The position numbers and the translations under genes are program-made. 64,000 bases of DNA from contig NZ_ACCD01000009.1 in the NCBI RefSeq assembly GCF_000173775.1, forward strand, positions 62,001 to 126,000, read 5' to 3'. A model generated the notes under the pieces. That model searched no databases, had not been told where the DNA came from, and saw only the letters and a program-made list of their open reading frames with translations. This stretch comes from Yersinia rohdei ATCC 43380. Lineage in GTDB: Bacteria > Pseudomonadota > Gammaproteobacteria > Enterobacterales > Enterobacteriaceae. Each line of letters begins with the position of its first letter. Position 1 is the first letter of the stretch. Shown in pieces: positions 38,682 to 49,881 of the stretch.

Positions 38682-41600
38682 ATGAAGCTTAAATTCAAAC
38701 ATCAGCCCTATCAGGCTGCCGCCGTGCAGGCGGTCGTAGATATTTTTCAGGGGCAGCCACCGGCCTCTAATGCAGCCATGAGCTATCGCCTTGACCCTGG
38801 TAATACCAAAAACGGCATGGGTGATCTGTTTGCGCTAGATACCGGTTTTAAAAATGCTGAGCTAACCCTCAGTGAGGATACCTTACGGGAGAACATCCAA
38901 CTGGCCCAGCGTCAGCAAAACCTGCCGTTGTCGAAGGACTTGGTTAAGACTGAGGTCGCCAAGTTAAATCTTGATATCGAGATGGAAACAGGTACGGGCA
39001 AGACCTACTGCTACATCAAAACAATCTTCGAGCTGAACAAACAGTACGGCTGGAGCAAGTTCGTCATAGTGGTACCGAGCATTGCTATCCGCGAAGGCGT
39101 GGTCAAGTCGTTGGAAATCACGGCTGAGCACTTTCAGGAGACCTACCACAAGAAGGCGCGTTTCTTTATTTACAACTCTAAGCAGCTACACCATCTTGAG
39201 AGTTTTTCTTCCGATGCCGGTATCAATGTCATGGTGATCAACGTACAAGCGTTTAACGCCACCGGCAAAGATAATCGCCGCATCTACGAAGCGCTCGATG
39301 ATTTTCAGTCACGTCGCCCGATCGATGTGATCAGCGCAAACCGGCCCATCTTGATCCTCGATGAGCCACAGCGGATGGAGGGGAGCAAGACGCTGGATTC
39401 CCTCGCAAATTTCAAACCGCTGATGGTGTTGCGCTATTCCGCTACCCACAAGACCACACACAACAAGATCCACCGCCTGGATGCGCTTGATGCCTACAAC
39501 CAGAAGCTGGTGAAGAAGATTGAGGTGCGCGGGATCTCGGTGAAGGGACTGGCGGGAACCAATGCCTATTTCTATTTACAAGCCATCGAAATCTCAAACA
39601 AAAAACCGCCAGTCGCGGTTGTGGAGTTCGAACAGAAACTCAGCGGTGGCAACATCAAGCGCGTCACCCGCAAGCTGGGCAAAGGTGACAATCTGTTTGT
39701 GCTATCGAACGAGCTGGATCAATACCGCGATGGGTTTGTGGTATCGGACATAAATGCCAATACGGACACCTTGAGCTTTACCAATGGCGAAGAGCTGACG
39801 GTGGGTGATGCGACTGGTGATATTTCCGAGATAGCGCTGCGCCGTATTCAGATCCGTGAGACGATCAAGGCGCACTTTGACAAGGAGATGGAGCTCTTCG
39901 ATAAAGGGGTGAAGGTTCTCTCGTTATTCTTTATCGACGAAGTAGCCAGGTACCGGGACTACTCCGCTGCCGATGAAAAGGGAGAGTACGCAAAAATATT
40001 TGAAGAGGAGTACGCTAAGCACCTTCAAGAAGTGTTTGATAATGGGTTTATGGAGGGGGATGCCCCTTATGCTAAATATCTACGCCGCATTGCGGTCGAT
40101 AAGACGCATAGCGGCTACTTTTCCATCGACAAGAAGAGCAAGCGCCTCACCGATCCCAAAGCCGCTGCGCGCGGTGAAAATGCGGGCTTGTCGGATGACG
40201 TAGATGCTTATGATCTGATCCTCAAAGACAAGGAACGGTTATTATCACTAGCTGAGCCGGTGCGTTTTATCTTCTCACACTCGGCCTTGCGTGAGGGCTG
40301 GGATAACCCAAATGTGTTTGTTATCTGCACACTCAAGCATAGTGATAACACCATTTCACGCCGCCAAGAGGTCGGGCGCGGCCTGCGTTTGTCCGTCAAT
40401 CAAAATGGTGATCGCATGGATCACCCGTCCATTGTTCATGACATTAACGTACTGACAGTTGTGGCCAGCGAAAGTTACAAGGACTTCGTGACCGCCTTGC
40501 AGAAGGACATTAGCGAGTCCTTGTCAGCTCGTCCGCGTGTGGCGGACAAAGCCTACTTCACGGGCAAGATGCTGAACACGAAGGAAGGCCCAATTACGGT
40601 ATCAGACGACCAGGCTACGGACATCGAGTTTTATCTGATCCAGAACGGCTACGTCGATAAGAAGCGCAATATCACGGAGAAGTACCACCAAGCTAAGAAA
40701 GACGGCACGCTGGAGGCATTACCGGACGAGCTGCAGTCCTATGCAGAGCAGGTATTCCAGCTGATTGATAGCGTTTTCAGCGAAAGCCAACTCATGCAGG
40801 TAGAAGATGGACGCAAGCCCAAAAGACTGCAGACCAACGCCAACTTTGAAAAGCAGGAGTTCAAGGCGCTGTGGGGGCGAATCAATCGCAAAGCTACCTA
40901 CAGCGTACTGTTTGATGATGTTGAGCTAGTGAACAATGCGATCAAGGCGCTCAATGATAAGAATGCTGGGTTACGAGTAACGCCATTACAATACACCATT
41001 CACCGTGGCGAGCAGGCTGATACGGCAACTTACGATGACCTCAAAAAGGGTAACGCCTTCGAGCTGAAAGTTACCGAAACAGAATCGCACAACGCCTCCA
41101 TCCACTCCGCTGTACAGTACGATCTGATTGGCAAGTTATCAGAGGGAACTTTGCTTACAAGACGAACCGTTGCCGAAATTCTTAAAGGCCTCAATGCTGA
41201 CGTCTTCGCACAATTCAAGAGCAACCCGGAAAGCTTCATTGCCGAAGCCATTCGCTTGGTCAACGAACAAAAGGCCAATGTCATCATCGAGCATCTGGCT
41301 TATGACACGCTAGAAGACAAGTTTGATTTGGACATCTTTACCACAGGACAGAGCAAACAGGATCTCAGTAAGGCTGGGAGTAAATTGCAAAATCACATTT
41401 ATGACTATGTACTTACCGACTCCGCAATTGAGCGCAAGTTCGTCGAAGAGTTGGATACCAGCAAGGATGTGGTGGTATATGCCAAGTTGCCACGTGGTTT
41501 TCTGATCCCAACCCCTGTCGGCGATTACAACCCCGACTGGGCCATTTCCTTCAAAGAAGGCTCGGTCAAGCATGTGTATTTCGTTGCTGAGACCAAGGGC

Positions 41601-41753
41601 TCGATGTCGTCACTGGATTTACGGCCTATTGAAGCCACCAAAATTAAATGTGCCCGTAAGTTCTTCGATGAGATCAACAAGAAGTTTGCTCCAGAAAACG
41701 TGAAGTATGACGTAGTGGATAGTTTCGGTAAGCTGATGGAAGTGGTGAAGTAA
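38682..41753 (+). CDS. Type III-like restriction subunit (Res), DEAD helicase plus nuclease
   Basis: A 1023-aa protein. Walker A is METGTGKTY (about residue 101), Walker B-like is LDEPQRM (about 225), with LRYSATHK and a C-terminal helicase lobe ending in [15 protein letters not shown]-(D/E)xK nuclease is visible at the C-terminus as NPDWAISF and FVAETKG (about 950-972). The ATG at 38682 with AAGGGGG upstream is preferred; the frame also opens at 38661 inside mod. Confidence 0.9.
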   Translation: MKLKFKHQPYQAAAVQAVVDIFQGQPPASNAAMSYRLDPGNTKNGMGDLFALDTGFKNAELTLSEDTLRENIQLAQRQQNLPLSKDLVKTEVAKLNLDIEMETGTGKTYCYIKTIFELNKQYGWSKFVIVVPSIAIREGVVKSLEITAEHFQETYHKKARFFIYNSKQLHHLESFSSDAGINVMVINVQAFNATGKDNRRIYEALDDFQSRRPIDVISANRPILILDEPQRMEGSKTLDSLANFKPLMVLRYSATHKTTHNKIHRLDALDAYNQKLVKKIEVRGISVKGLAGTNAYFYLQAIEISNKKPPVAVVEFEQKLSGGNIKRVTRKLGKGDNLFVLSNELDQYRDGFVVSDINANTDTLSFTNGEELTVGDATGDISEIALRRIQIRETIKAHFDKEMELFDKGVKVLSLFFIDEVARYRDYSAADEKGEYAKIFEEEYAKHLQEVFDNGFMEGDAPYAKYLRRIAVDKTHSGYFSIDKKSKRLTDPKAAARGENAGLSDDVDAYDLILKDKERLLSLAEPVRFIFSHSALREGWDNPNVFVICTLKHSDNTISRRQEVGRGLRLSVNQNGDRMDHPSIVHDINVLTVVASESYKDFVTALQKDISESLSARPRVADKAYFTGKMLNTKEGPITVSDDQATDIEFYLIQNGYVDKKRNITEKYHQAKKDGTLEALPDELQSYAEQVFQLIDSVFSESQLMQVEDGRKPKRLQTNANFEKQEFKALWGRINRKATYSVLFDDVELVNNAIKALNDKNAGLRVTPLQYTIHRGEQADTATYDDLKKGNAFELKVTETESHNASIHSAVQYDLIGKLSEGTLLTRRTVAEILKGLNADVFAQFKSNPESFIAEAIRLVNEQKANVIIEHLAYDTLEDKFDLDIFTTGQSKQDLSKAGSKLQNHIYDYVLTDSAIERKFVEELDTSKDVVVYAKLPRGFLIPTPVGDYNPDWAISFKEGSVKHVYFVAETKGSMSSLDLRPIEATKIKCARKFFDEINKKFAPENVKYDVVDSFGKLMEVVK

Positions 41754-42168
41754 GGCACTAAGGATTGGCCATGTGGTAGTGAGATTATGGCGTACACAAA
41801 TTGCCACCTATGCACATGGCCACATCTGAGCTTTCGTCCTGCATCTCTTGTTTGCGTTTGTACTGCGGCGTTTGTTCCCATTTGAAAACGGCCGAGCAAT
41901 GCTTTGAGGTAAGATACTTTAGCTGCGATTAACTTATCTGTGCGCGTGACGCAGCAGACCGAACCAGTGTCTGAGGAACATGTAGTCATCGGCAATATTC
42001 GCATGACGATGAAGGGCGGCTTAACGTTTATCTTCGGACTTGAATCCGCCTAAAACAAAAAGGAAATGAGCTAATGATCCTTAGGAATACGCGAAAAACT
42101 TGCCAAGGAACCAACCAGAATACCCAACTCCAACCGGCAAATGCGATTGTTGAGCAGGCATTGTAGTC
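41754..42168. other. 415-bp spacer between res and the DUF262 pair
   Basis: The spacer holds no long ORF. A 40-codon frame at 41810-41932 contains CISCLRLYCGVC, a CxxC-x4-CxxC pattern. Another at 41940-42053 ends GNIRMTMKGGLTFIFGLESA, starting only at GTG. Both look like fragments or very small proteins without strong start signals. Confidence 0.35.
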
Positions 42169-43509
42169 ATGGGAACTGTATCTTATCTGGTAAAAAAAAC
42201 CGGGATGCTGCTAGAGCAGCGCCTCGCTATTCCGTCATACCAGCGCCCCTACAAATGGCAACAAAAACACGTCAATCAACTAATTGATGATGTGTTAACC
42301 CACCGAAATAAACAGAGCTACCGCCTTGGGACTGTGGTGTTGCACAGGGATAAATTAAAGCCAGCTTATGCAGGTGAGCTCGATATCGTTGATGGTCAGC
42401 AGCGCCTTCTGACCTTAACCTTGCTTTGCTCAGTGCTCGACCAGAGTGGTGAGTTTTCAACGCCCCTGTTGGAACAATCTTTTGCTTCAAGGGTTAGCAT
42501 CAATAACCTTGAGCACAATGCCAAAGTCATTGAGAACCGCCTTGTGGGACTAAATGATAACGAACGCAAAACACTACTTCACTTCGTGTGTGACAAGTGT
42601 GAACTGATCGAAGTGACGCTCGATGATTTGAGCGAAGCCTTTCAGTTTTTCGACTCGCAAAATGCCAGGGGTAAGACCCTCGCGCCCCATGACTTGCTAA
42701 AGGCATACCATTTGCGCGAAATGATGGATGATACAGAGCAAGCGGAACGACTACACCACGTTAGCCTATGGGAGCAAGGAGTCAGTCCGGATGATGAATC
42801 CGCTAACCTTCACCTCATTATGGGCGAGTATTTGTTCCGCCTGCGCCGATGGCTGGATGGCGATTATGGCGTGCAGTTCAGCCGCCACAATCTTGAGGTG
42901 TTCAAAGGCGTCAACCTCTCCACCTCTGATTACCACTATCTGCAGTCTCTGCTCGCCCTGGATTTTGCGGTTGAGCACTACAATAATGACCCTATCAGGA
43001 AGTGGGACAAGCAGAATAAATCTTATCCGTTTCAGGTGAATCAGTTAATAATTAACGGAAAGCGCTTTTTTGAGTATATCCAGCACTACAAATCCCTGCA
43101 TCACACCCTATTTGAAGGTGACAACGCGCTGCTTGGCAATTTCTTAAAAAAACATACCCGTTACGCTGGCAGTTCACGCAAAGGGGATATGTATATTAAA
43201 AATCTCTTTATGTGTGCAGTGATGGCCTATTACGATAAGTTTGGCGACAAAGAATTAATTCAAGCCGCAACAATCTGTTTTTGTTGGAGTTACTACTTGC
43301 GCTTGCAATATCAAAAAATCGGCATGGACAGTGTTGATGGTTATGCGCGTGAGCCCCGAGGACTATTGAGAGTGCTCGATAAAGCGATCCACCCACAACA
43401 AGTCCTACACTTTCAGCCAAAGCGTTGTATAAACATTCGTTTTCAAAATGCCAAACCCGTAGAAGATTCAATCGCTCAGATGCTGGGAGATGTAGATGCC
43501 GACGAATAA
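42169..43509 (+). CDS. DUF262-domain protein (first of a pair)
   Basis: A 446-aa protein with the DUF262 (ParB/sulfiredoxin-like nucleotide-binding) signature: [10 protein letters not shown] at about residue 22, [16 protein letters not shown] near 72, and [21 protein letters not shown] near 163. Family proteins such as GmrS and SspE hydrolyse nucleotides and restrict modified phage DNA. It lacks a recognisable DUF1524 nuclease motif at its C-terminus. It overlaps the second DUF262 gene by 14 bp, so the two are probably partners. Confidence 0.82.
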   Translation: MGTVSYLVKKTGMLLEQRLAIPSYQRPYKWQQKHVNQLIDDVLTHRNKQSYRLGTVVLHRDKLKPAYAGELDIVDGQQRLLTLTLLCSVLDQSGEFSTPLLEQSFASRVSINNLEHNAKVIENRLVGLNDNERKTLLHFVCDKCELIEVTLDDLSEAFQFFDSQNARGKTLAPHDLLKAYHLREMMDDTEQAERLHHVSLWEQGVSPDDESANLHLIMGEYLFRLRRWLDGDYGVQFSRHNLEVFKGVNLSTSDYHYLQSLLALDFAVEHYNNDPIRKWDKQNKSYPFQVNQLIINGKRFFEYIQHYKSLHHTLFEGDNALLGNFLKKHTRYAGSSRKGDMYIKNLFMCAVMAYYDKFGDKELIQAATICFCWSYYLRLQYQKIGMDSVDGYAREPRGLLRVLDKAIHPQQVLHFQPKRCINIRFQNAKPVEDSIAQMLGDVDADE

Positions 43510-45394
43510 TGATTTAGCCTTGCTGACCATCGAACAGTTATTCAGCGCTAATAGCCATTATGTTATCCCTATTTATCAGCGTAACTACGCCTGGGGCGCG
43601 CAGGAGATTGAACAGCTTATTCGGGACATTGCAGATGCTGCTGAAGCCCTTAAAAATGCAGAGCAACAGGAAGACCCGAAATACTATCTGGGCAGCTTGG
43701 TGGTATATGTCAGAGATGGCGCTGATAGCGCACACCAAGGCGTAATAGTCTATGAAACGATTGATGGACAGCAAAGGTACACAACGCTGTCGATTTTGCT
43801 CGCATACTTAAAAAAAGTTGCTTGTTGCAGCGAACAAGGTTTATCCCCGCTTCACCTTAATCTCGACTTTGACAGCCGCCCTAAATCAGCCCAAACGCTA
43901 AATAACCTGTTTCAACAGGCTCAGAGCAATGATCCTGAAGAACCCTCAATCCGAGCGGCGTTTACTATTATTGAACGCTACTTTGAGAAAGAGAATATCG
44001 ACACCAACAACTTTTGCCGATATCTACTCCAGCGCGTCACTATTTTGCGGGTTCCGGTGCCAACAGAGACTGATCTCAACCACTACTTTGAGATCATGAA
44101 TAACCGTGGTGAACAGCTAGAAAAACACGAAGTGTTGAAAGCGAATTTGATGTCAGTTTACAACGGTGATACTGCCGCAAGAAACGGCTTTTCTGCCATA
44201 TGGGATGCCTGCGCTGATATGAACCGATATGTGCAATTGGGCTTTAGCCCAGAGACTCGCAAAGCATTATTTGGTGAACAGTGGCTAGGATTCCCTGCCG
44301 ATTTTGAGGCGATCAAATGTGCTATAGAAACTAATCCTGATACACACGAAAAGCCGACGCTACGGGAAATTATCGAAAGGCGACGCTTTCATCACACTGA
44401 TGACAACGATGAAAAAGCAAAAGAGCAGCGTTTTGATTCGATTATCGATTTCTCCAACTTCCTACTGCATGTGCTAAAAGTGACAGTGGATAATGACGTG
44501 TCTTTGGACGATAAAAAGCTACTTCAGGCATTTGAAATCATAAAAAATGACCGAAAAAAAATCACCCAGTTTGCTTTTAAATTACTGAAGTTTAGGGTCT
44601 TGTTTGACCGCTATATCATTAAGCGCGATCAGGCTGAGAAGTGGAGCCTGCTGACGCTTGAGTACTATGTCAGAGACAGGAATTCGAGCTTTAGCTATAA
44701 CAACTCTTTCGATCAAGATGAACTGTCTGGTGTAAATAAACAACTAGCGATGATCTTGTCGATGTTCCATGTCTCCCACCCTGCCTATGTTTACAAGCGA
44801 TGGCTCAATCGCTCGCTGGCCATTTTGAATACTCTGGCTTTGGATCAACTGAACGTTGACGGAGCGGCTTACCTCAGAGAGCTTGAGCAACTCAGCCATG
44901 AGTTTTTGGCTGAGATTTGTGGTGAAAAGGAGCAATTCGATTCAGAGGCTCTGCACCGCGGTACCAGCGTACAGAACTTTGTGTTTAATCTGCTCGACTA
45001 TCGTTTGTGGCGTGATCTTACTACGGGCCAGTCATTCGATGGTAAAGGGCTTAATAATCCAGATATTAAGAAACACTTTGATGGCTTCCAGTTTTCGCCG
45101 AGCCGAACATCGGTTGAGCACTACTTTCCTCAAACCGATCCCTCTGGCGCAAACAAAATGGGGGATGATGTCCATCGTTTCGGTAACCTCTGCCTGATCT
45201 CACCAAGCAGCAACTCGAGACTTAGTAATTATTCGCCGGCAGACAAGAAAAAATTCTACGTCGAAACAGAGCGAGCAGAGAGCTTAAAACAAGCAATCAT
45301 GATGAGCTATGAGGAATGGGGACCGGAGGGACAAGGCTTTAAAAACATAGCAAGCCATGAATACGCGATGCTGACGTTGCTCAGGAGACATTGA
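43496..45394 (+). CDS. DUF262-DUF1524 (HNH) protein
   Basis: A 632-aa protein with DUF262 motifs ([42 protein letters not shown]) and a C-terminal DUF1524 His-Me finger region ([28 protein letters not shown]). This is the GmrSD layout in one chain. With the preceding DUF262 gene it is likely a modification-dependent or nucleotide-regulated restriction module; the target is unknown. A 182-bp spacer follows before the GT9 gene. Confidence 0.85.
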   Translation: MPTNNDLALLTIEQLFSANSHYVIPIYQRNYAWGAQEIEQLIRDIADAAEALKNAEQQEDPKYYLGSLVVYVRDGADSAHQGVIVYETIDGQQRYTTLSILLAYLKKVACCSEQGLSPLHLNLDFDSRPKSAQTLNNLFQQAQSNDPEEPSIRAAFTIIERYFEKENIDTNNFCRYLLQRVTILRVPVPTETDLNHYFEIMNNRGEQLEKHEVLKANLMSVYNGDTAARNGFSAIWDACADMNRYVQLGFSPETRKALFGEQWLGFPADFEAIKCAIETNPDTHEKPTLREIIERRRFHHTDDNDEKAKEQRFDSIIDFSNFLLHVLKVTVDNDVSLDDKKLLQAFEIIKNDRKKITQFAFKLLKFRVLFDRYIIKRDQAEKWSLLTLEYYVRDRNSSFSYNNSFDQDELSGVNKQLAMILSMFHVSHPAYVYKRWLNRSLAILNTLALDQLNVDGAAYLRELEQLSHEFLAEICGEKEQFDSEALHRGTSVQNFVFNLLDYRLWRDLTTGQSFDGKGLNNPDIKKHFDGFQFSPSRTSVEHYFPQTDPSGANKMGDDVHRFGNLCLISPSSNSRLSNYSPADKKKFYVETERAESLKQAIMMSYEEWGPEGQGFKNIASHEYAMLTLLRRH

Positions 45395-45576
45395 ATGCCC
45401 TCCACCACTATAACGTATCTCTTCTATGAGATTCAGGGGCTGGTTACATCCGGCAGCAGTGCCTATGACGCAATGAACACCATGGAAAACAGGAAAAAGC
45501 CGACCGGGAGATAATAGTGATGCAATGTGATGTTAATTCACGATTAGAATACGCCACATCACCCTGAAAAAACCGT

Positions 45577-47151
45577 GTGGCCGGGATCGGCCCTCTGAGC
45601 AAAGGACTGGTGAGCACATTGTTAAGTTTAAAGATTTTACGCAAAGCAGTTTCCAGGCTGATATTTCGCCTGCTGGCGGACAAACCTCTGCCCACGAAAA
45701 CCCCTGGCGAAAAACTGCATATTCTTCTGCTTCGCTGGGATGCAAAATTGGGCGACTCCATCGTATCTTCTTTCTTTTTTCGCGAATCACGTAAGCTCAA
45801 TGCACGATTGACTGTACTTACGGTTAACGAGTTAGCTGAAATGCATACCAACACCTTCGGTGTGGATGAAGTCATCGTTACGAATCCGCATCCAGGGCTT
45901 GGTGAACTACGCAGATTGGTGAACCAACTAAGTAATGTCGATGTCGTTGTTCATCTGGTTGGACGACTGCAACCTGCCGAAATCGTTTTTATGCGGTTAC
46001 TCCGCCCGGCGAGTCTCTATTCCCTTGATGATTCACTGCGCTGTGTGAATCGTAAAATGGGTTTTGCTGCAAACACGCTCAATATCGTGGAGCAGTACAA
46101 ATATATTCTGCAGGATCTGGGCGCGAAAGTGATCGACACCCAGTACATTGTGCCGTTGCCTGCTGAGCTCCCGCCTGCAGCACTTTCCCCCCAAATACTT
46201 TTTAATCCTTATGCCAGCCGAAGAGACAAGGGGCTATCCCCTTCCCGTGCAACCGCAGCTCTACAAGCTATCACCGACGAGTTTCCCGGCCATTCCGTGG
46301 GAATTCTTTGCAGCCCTTCAACGCTGCACAGCGCACAGCATCTGGAAAACGCAGTTGCACGCGATAATGTGGCAGTCTTGCACGACGGGCTAACGCCCGA
46401 AAAGGTTGCAGGCTATATTCGCCGCGCGCAGGCAGTTGTTAGTGTGGATACTGCCATTGTGCATATGGCTGTTGGCCTGAAAGCGAAGCTGGTGGCGATC
46501 TACCCGTTGATTGCAGGTCAACACAACCCATGGCTGCCGCCTCGCTCACCTTTTACACAAGTGATCTACAGCGAACAACAGCCAGACACACTCCGTCGTA
46601 CGGGCAAAAAAAATATGGATGCTTTTTCGCTAACGTCATTAATGAACGCATTGCAGACTCTCTTAACGCTGCCAGCAGAAGCGAAAAACAGCATGTCGCT
46701 TAACGCCAGAATCATCCCAGGGTTAGGGGTAGCGACGGGCACGCTGGCGCGACAACTGCCCTTAATCTGTGAAAAATTTCCTGAAGTTGCTGGCTGTTAT
46801 GCCGGGACGATCAACCTTGAATTCAGCGTTCCTGTCGCAGTCGTGCAGCCCGATCACCGTACCGCGCCGCTGGCCTGGACTCCCAGTGGACGCACCACCG
46901 AGATATTCGATCTACTGCGCATTGAACTTGAATTCAGCCATTTAACTGAACGCATCCCCGCATGGCTGTATATTGCCCACAGCTCGCCACACCGCCGGAC
47001 GCCGACCATTCACGAAGCAATCGCGCCGCGTATTAACCTCAATGGCGCCACGCACTGTCGACTCCACTTACCCGCTGAGGCTATCGTACTAGGCGAAAGC
47101 GGTACTCAGGCAACGGAAGCTATCAATTTGTCACTTTCATCAACCCAGTAA
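45577..47151 (+). CDS. Glycosyltransferase family 9 fused to a riboflavin kinase (DUF120)-like domain
   Basis: Residues 1-345 look like a heptosyltransferase-type GT9: ILLLRWDAKLGDSIVSSFF, and the donor-binding SVDTAIVHMAVGL near 295. Residues about 370-524 resemble the archaeal CTP-dependent riboflavin kinase barrel: ARIIPGLGVATG, YAGTINLEF, PAWLYIAHSSPHR, HEAIAPRINL. The fusion suggests a glycosylated and phosphorylated small molecule. The start is uncertain: GTG at 45577 or 45610, or TTG at 45619, none with ideal spacing. It converges on the GT32-like gene with a 46-bp overlap of the 3' ends. Confidence 0.75.
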   Translation: MAGIGPLSKGLVSTLLSLKILRKAVSRLIFRLLADKPLPTKTPGEKLHILLLRWDAKLGDSIVSSFFFRESRKLNARLTVLTVNELAEMHTNTFGVDEVIVTNPHPGLGELRRLVNQLSNVDVVVHLVGRLQPAEIVFMRLLRPASLYSLDDSLRCVNRKMGFAANTLNIVEQYKYILQDLGAKVIDTQYIVPLPAELPPAALSPQILFNPYASRRDKGLSPSRATAALQAITDEFPGHSVGILCSPSTLHSAQHLENAVARDNVAVLHDGLTPEKVAGYIRRAQAVVSVDTAIVHMAVGLKAKLVAIYPLIAGQHNPWLPPRSPFTQVIYSEQQPDTLRRTGKKNMDAFSLTSLMNALQTLLTLPAEAKNSMSLNARIIPGLGVATGTLARQLPLICEKFPEVAGCYAGTINLEFSVPVAVVQPDHRTAPLAWTPSGRTTEIFDLLRIELEFSHLTERIPAWLYIAHSSPHRRTPTIHEAIAPRINLNGATHCRLHLPAEAIVLGESGTQATEAINLSLSSTQ

Positions 47152-47897
47152 TCCGCATTCGCCTCAATATGCAAAAACAGTTTTGCCAGCAGCGAGCCAC
47201 CCGCCAGGAATTCAGCCACGGTTTCTCTCCGGGCTTCGGTACGCCGGAAATAGGTGTTGTAAAGTTTGAGAATGGTCACGTCGTTAATCAAAAATGCCCC
47301 GACGGCAATATCGGTGCGACGCATCACCTCGCAACCAGCAAAGTTGTAAAGAGGACGGTATCCGGGATCGATGACCTCCCCGCCAATCGGGATGGCAGCA
47401 TCGGCAGCCTGGGCAATGATATTTTTGATTCTCCCAGGATTACCCCAAGCGTGATTCTCGCTCTCAAGCCCTATAGCTAAGGCTTGCGCAAGTATGGGGT
47501 TTCCCGGCAGGGACGCGAAAATACACTCGCTATACCAGTGCAATTTATGGCTCAGCCCTGTCGGAAATAACTCAACACTCGGATCTCTAAACAGCAACGT
47601 ATCCGCATCCAACCATGCCCCGCCCCAGCGATGTACAAACGCCATGCGAATGAAATCGCTCTTCGCCACAATAGCTTCAATGCCGTTCGCCAGCGTAAAG
47701 CTCAGCGGTTCAAAAGCCCAAGCTTTATTCATGATGTCAGCATCGATGTGCTCGCTTACCGTTCGCGGCGTAAGCAGAAGAAAACGATCGCCCAGAGCTC
47801 TGCGCATAGAAACCAGTGCTAGGGCAACATAAGCCGGCATGGTCTGACCCGGTGCGTTTTCCCAGTAACTGACGTAATGGATAGTGTCGGACGTCAT
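47106..47897 (-). CDS. GT32-like glycosyltransferase
   Basis: A 263-aa protein of the family that includes capsule and Och1-type transferases. HRWGGAWLDADTLLF near residue 90 has the DxD motif that binds the nucleotide-sugar metal, preceded by KSDFIRMAF. Its ATG overlaps the stop of the phosphoribosyltransferase gene (ATGA), placing it last in the leftward operon. Its 3' end overlaps that of the GT9 fusion gene on the other strand. Confidence 0.8.
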   Translation of the reverse strand: MTSDTIHYVSYWENAPGQTMPAYVALALVSMRRALGDRFLLLTPRTVSEHIDADIMNKAWAFEPLSFTLANGIEAIVAKSDFIRMAFVHRWGGAWLDADTLLFRDPSVELFPTGLSHKLHWYSECIFASLPGNPILAQALAIGLESENHAWGNPGRIKNIIAQAADAAIPIGGEVIDPGYRPLYNFAGCEVMRRTDIAVGAFLINDVTILKLYNTYFRRTEARRETVAEFLAGGSLLAKLFLHIEANADYWVDESDKLIASVA

Positions 47898-49024
47898 TTC
47901 ACCAGCACCTTACCTTTCGCACACAACAGCCCATTTTGCATCAGATATGTTCTGAGCATCACCAGTGATGGCGCGCATGCAGGCTGAGCCAAAAACTCAT
48001 TATTTAACGCTGATTTATAAAGATTAAGCCAGGTAAGCACCGGCACATTTGGCAGGAAAGCCGGTAAACTACCCCGGTTGTCTTCGCCAAATAGCAGACG
48101 CAACGCACGCAGAATGGGCTGATAGCCCGGAGCAGAGAGCAGTTGCGCGACGTTTTCATCCAAATGCTGCTTTACGCTCACGCTGTTCAGCCGATCCTCC
48201 ACCGACGCATCAGTTAATGCCACCCGGGGATCTAGCGCCACTGGGTAAATGGCACGAAATGACCGGGCGCCGTTACACAGCGATTCATACAACACTTTGT
48301 CCGCCGTTGCCCCAGTCACCAGCACGTCATCTCCGAAAATGACATGCACGCCGCTCCAGCGGTAAAAATTCTCCGCTGGAATCACATGATCCTGCACAAG
48401 ATTGACCCGATCGCGCTCGGCCTGACTAAGGCTAGCGTAATTTTCACACGGCGGCGCAATCCTGGGCAGTTTAACGTTGATAATGGTGGGCAATCCTTTA
48501 TGCGCCAACGTGAGATTAATTTCCTCAACCACGATATCGTAGAGCACATTGGCCGTGGAAGGCACATTACGCCAGCCCGTGGTCATCATCACAACACTCT
48601 CTCCCTCCTCTTTGGCCTGGCAAAACAACCCTGACCATGAAGAAGAGGTGTCATCCAGTTCTGCGGCAAGATAGTCGATAACGCACCGTGCCAGATAGCG
48701 TATCTCGCTCACTCCGCCATATTTCGCACGGCTATAAATGCCCGCCAATGTTGTAGCGTCAGCACCTGTGCGCATATCGCAAAATGATCCAGTCGCATTC
48801 GGCGTCAGATAATGCAGCGCCTTACCACCAAAAATAGCGACGTAATCGGACATGTCGATCAAACCGCGCGCCAGCAAATCGGTCGCGAACGCGCGAAAAC
48901 CGGATTTAACATCCTGCGCATTGATCTTTGCACTGGCCTGGCGAAACATTGCCAACTGGGTTGCGAGCGGTTCGTTGTGCAACGTGTTCCACGCAAGTGA
49001 ATGCGGAGTTTTTAGTCCATTCAT
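47894..49024 (-). CDS. Phosphoribosyltransferase-like protein
   Basis: A 376-aa protein whose segment VHVIFGDDVLVTGATADKV (about residues 226-244) matches the PRPP-binding loop of type I phosphoribosyltransferases (two acids, then TGAT). The flanking parts are not recognised. It would join a base or analogue to PRPP, or split a nucleoside phosphate. AAGGA is nine bases before the ATG. It is 11 bp after the PHP gene and overlaps the GT32-like gene. Confidence 0.7.
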   Translation of the reverse strand: MNGLKTPHSLAWNTLHNEPLATQLAMFRQASAKINAQDVKSGFRAFATDLLARGLIDMSDYVAIFGGKALHYLTPNATGSFCDMRTGADATTLAGIYSRAKYGGVSEIRYLARCVIDYLAAELDDTSSSWSGLFCQAKEEGESVVMMTTGWRNVPSTANVLYDIVVEEINLTLAHKGLPTIINVKLPRIAPPCENYASLSQAERDRVNLVQDHVIPAENFYRWSGVHVIFGDDVLVTGATADKVLYESLCNGARSFRAIYPVALDPRVALTDASVEDRLNSVSVKQHLDENVAQLLSAPGYQPILRALRLLFGEDNRGSLPAFLPNVPVLTWLNLYKSALNNEFLAQPACAPSLVMLRTYLMQNGLLCAKGKVLVK

Positions 49025-49035
49025 GGTGAAGATCC

Positions 49036-49881
49036 TTAGCGAGACACTGGCACAGTGTGAAATTGAAGGTCATCCAACAGAACATCAATACGTTGACGCT
49101 GCTGATAATAGCTGATGGATTGAAGCCCTAATGGCCTAAGTGCCTCCATCAACTCGGCGATCCCCGTTCCGGCATCACGAGGATCATGCGCATCGGATCC
49201 GATGGTCAATGGAACATTGTTCCTCAGTAATTTCTCCAGCAAAGCGCGGGAAGGATAGGACCATCTTCCTGCAATTTCTTTACCCGTCGTAGGATTAAGG
49301 CTGGATTTTCGCAGGCCCGAAGCATTCAGTTCATATGCAATACCGCTGCGTACGAGCGGCGCAATCAACGGTTCAAAGCGACGCAAAAACACATCCTCTG
49401 GGATTGCGCGCAGTAGTGTGTCAGCGTGCCCAATCGCATCAAACAACCGGCTTTCCAGCAACGCTTCAAGCTGAGCAAAGTACTTATCCAGAAAGGAGTC
49501 TGCCGCTAACCGGGGCAGTTCCCAGACCTTCACCATCGGCTCATCGGCAACAGTGACGTAGTGAATTGAACCGATGACAAAATCCATTGGATAGCGGGCA
49601 AGTAATTGCCGGTTATAACGCTCAGTACCCGGCATATAATCGAGTTCCAGACCGCGTAGCAGCGTGATCTCTCCTTTATAGGCCTGCTGCGCCTTATCAA
49701 TATCGGTGAAATAGCTCTCCAGTTCCGATTCCAGCAAACGGTTCTGCGCATCCACCGGGAACGGAGCATGATCAGTGATGGTGAGTACCGTCACCCCCGC
49801 AGCAATCGAGGCACAAACAAGTTCGTCGATGGTACCTACAGCATGTTTCGAGTAGAACGAGTGGCAGTGCGAATCAATCAT
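49036..49881 (-). CDS. PHP-family phosphatase (histidinol-phosphatase-like)
   Basis: A 281-aa PHP-fold phosphoesterase: MIDSHCHSFYSKHA at the N-terminus, TITDHAPF, RGLELDYMPG, GSIHYV, IGHADTLLR and the late metal-binding GSDAHDP are all present. It is likely to remove phosphate from a sugar or nucleotide-like intermediate rather than serve histidine synthesis, given its neighbours. The ATG at 49881 has GAAGG upstream and overlaps the radical SAM stop as ATGA. Confidence 0.82.
   Translation of the reverse strand: MIDSHCHSFYSKHAVGTIDELVCASIAAGVTVLTITDHAPFPVDAQNRLLESELESYFTDIDKAQQAYKGEITLLRGLELDYMPGTERYNRQLLARYPMDFVIGSIHYVTVADEPMVKVWELPRLAADSFLDKYFAQLEALLESRLFDAIGHADTLLRAIPEDVFLRRFEPLIAPLVRSGIAYELNASGLRKSSLNPTTGKEIAGRWSYPSRALLEKLLRNNVPLTIGSDAHDPRDAGTGIAELMEALRPLGLQSISYYQQRQRIDVLLDDLQFHTVPVSR

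Noticed and set aside
48344-48634. Plus-strand frames opposite the PRTase, PHP and HNH-membrane genes
   Set aside because: They are antisense shadows of well-supported genes and lack ribosome binding sites.
45577-49024. Reading the glycosyltransferases as a capsule or LPS locus
   Set aside because: There are no flippase, polymerase or sugar-nucleotide genes, and the neighbours are PRTase, PHP and radical SAM enzymes with a nuclease-like protein.
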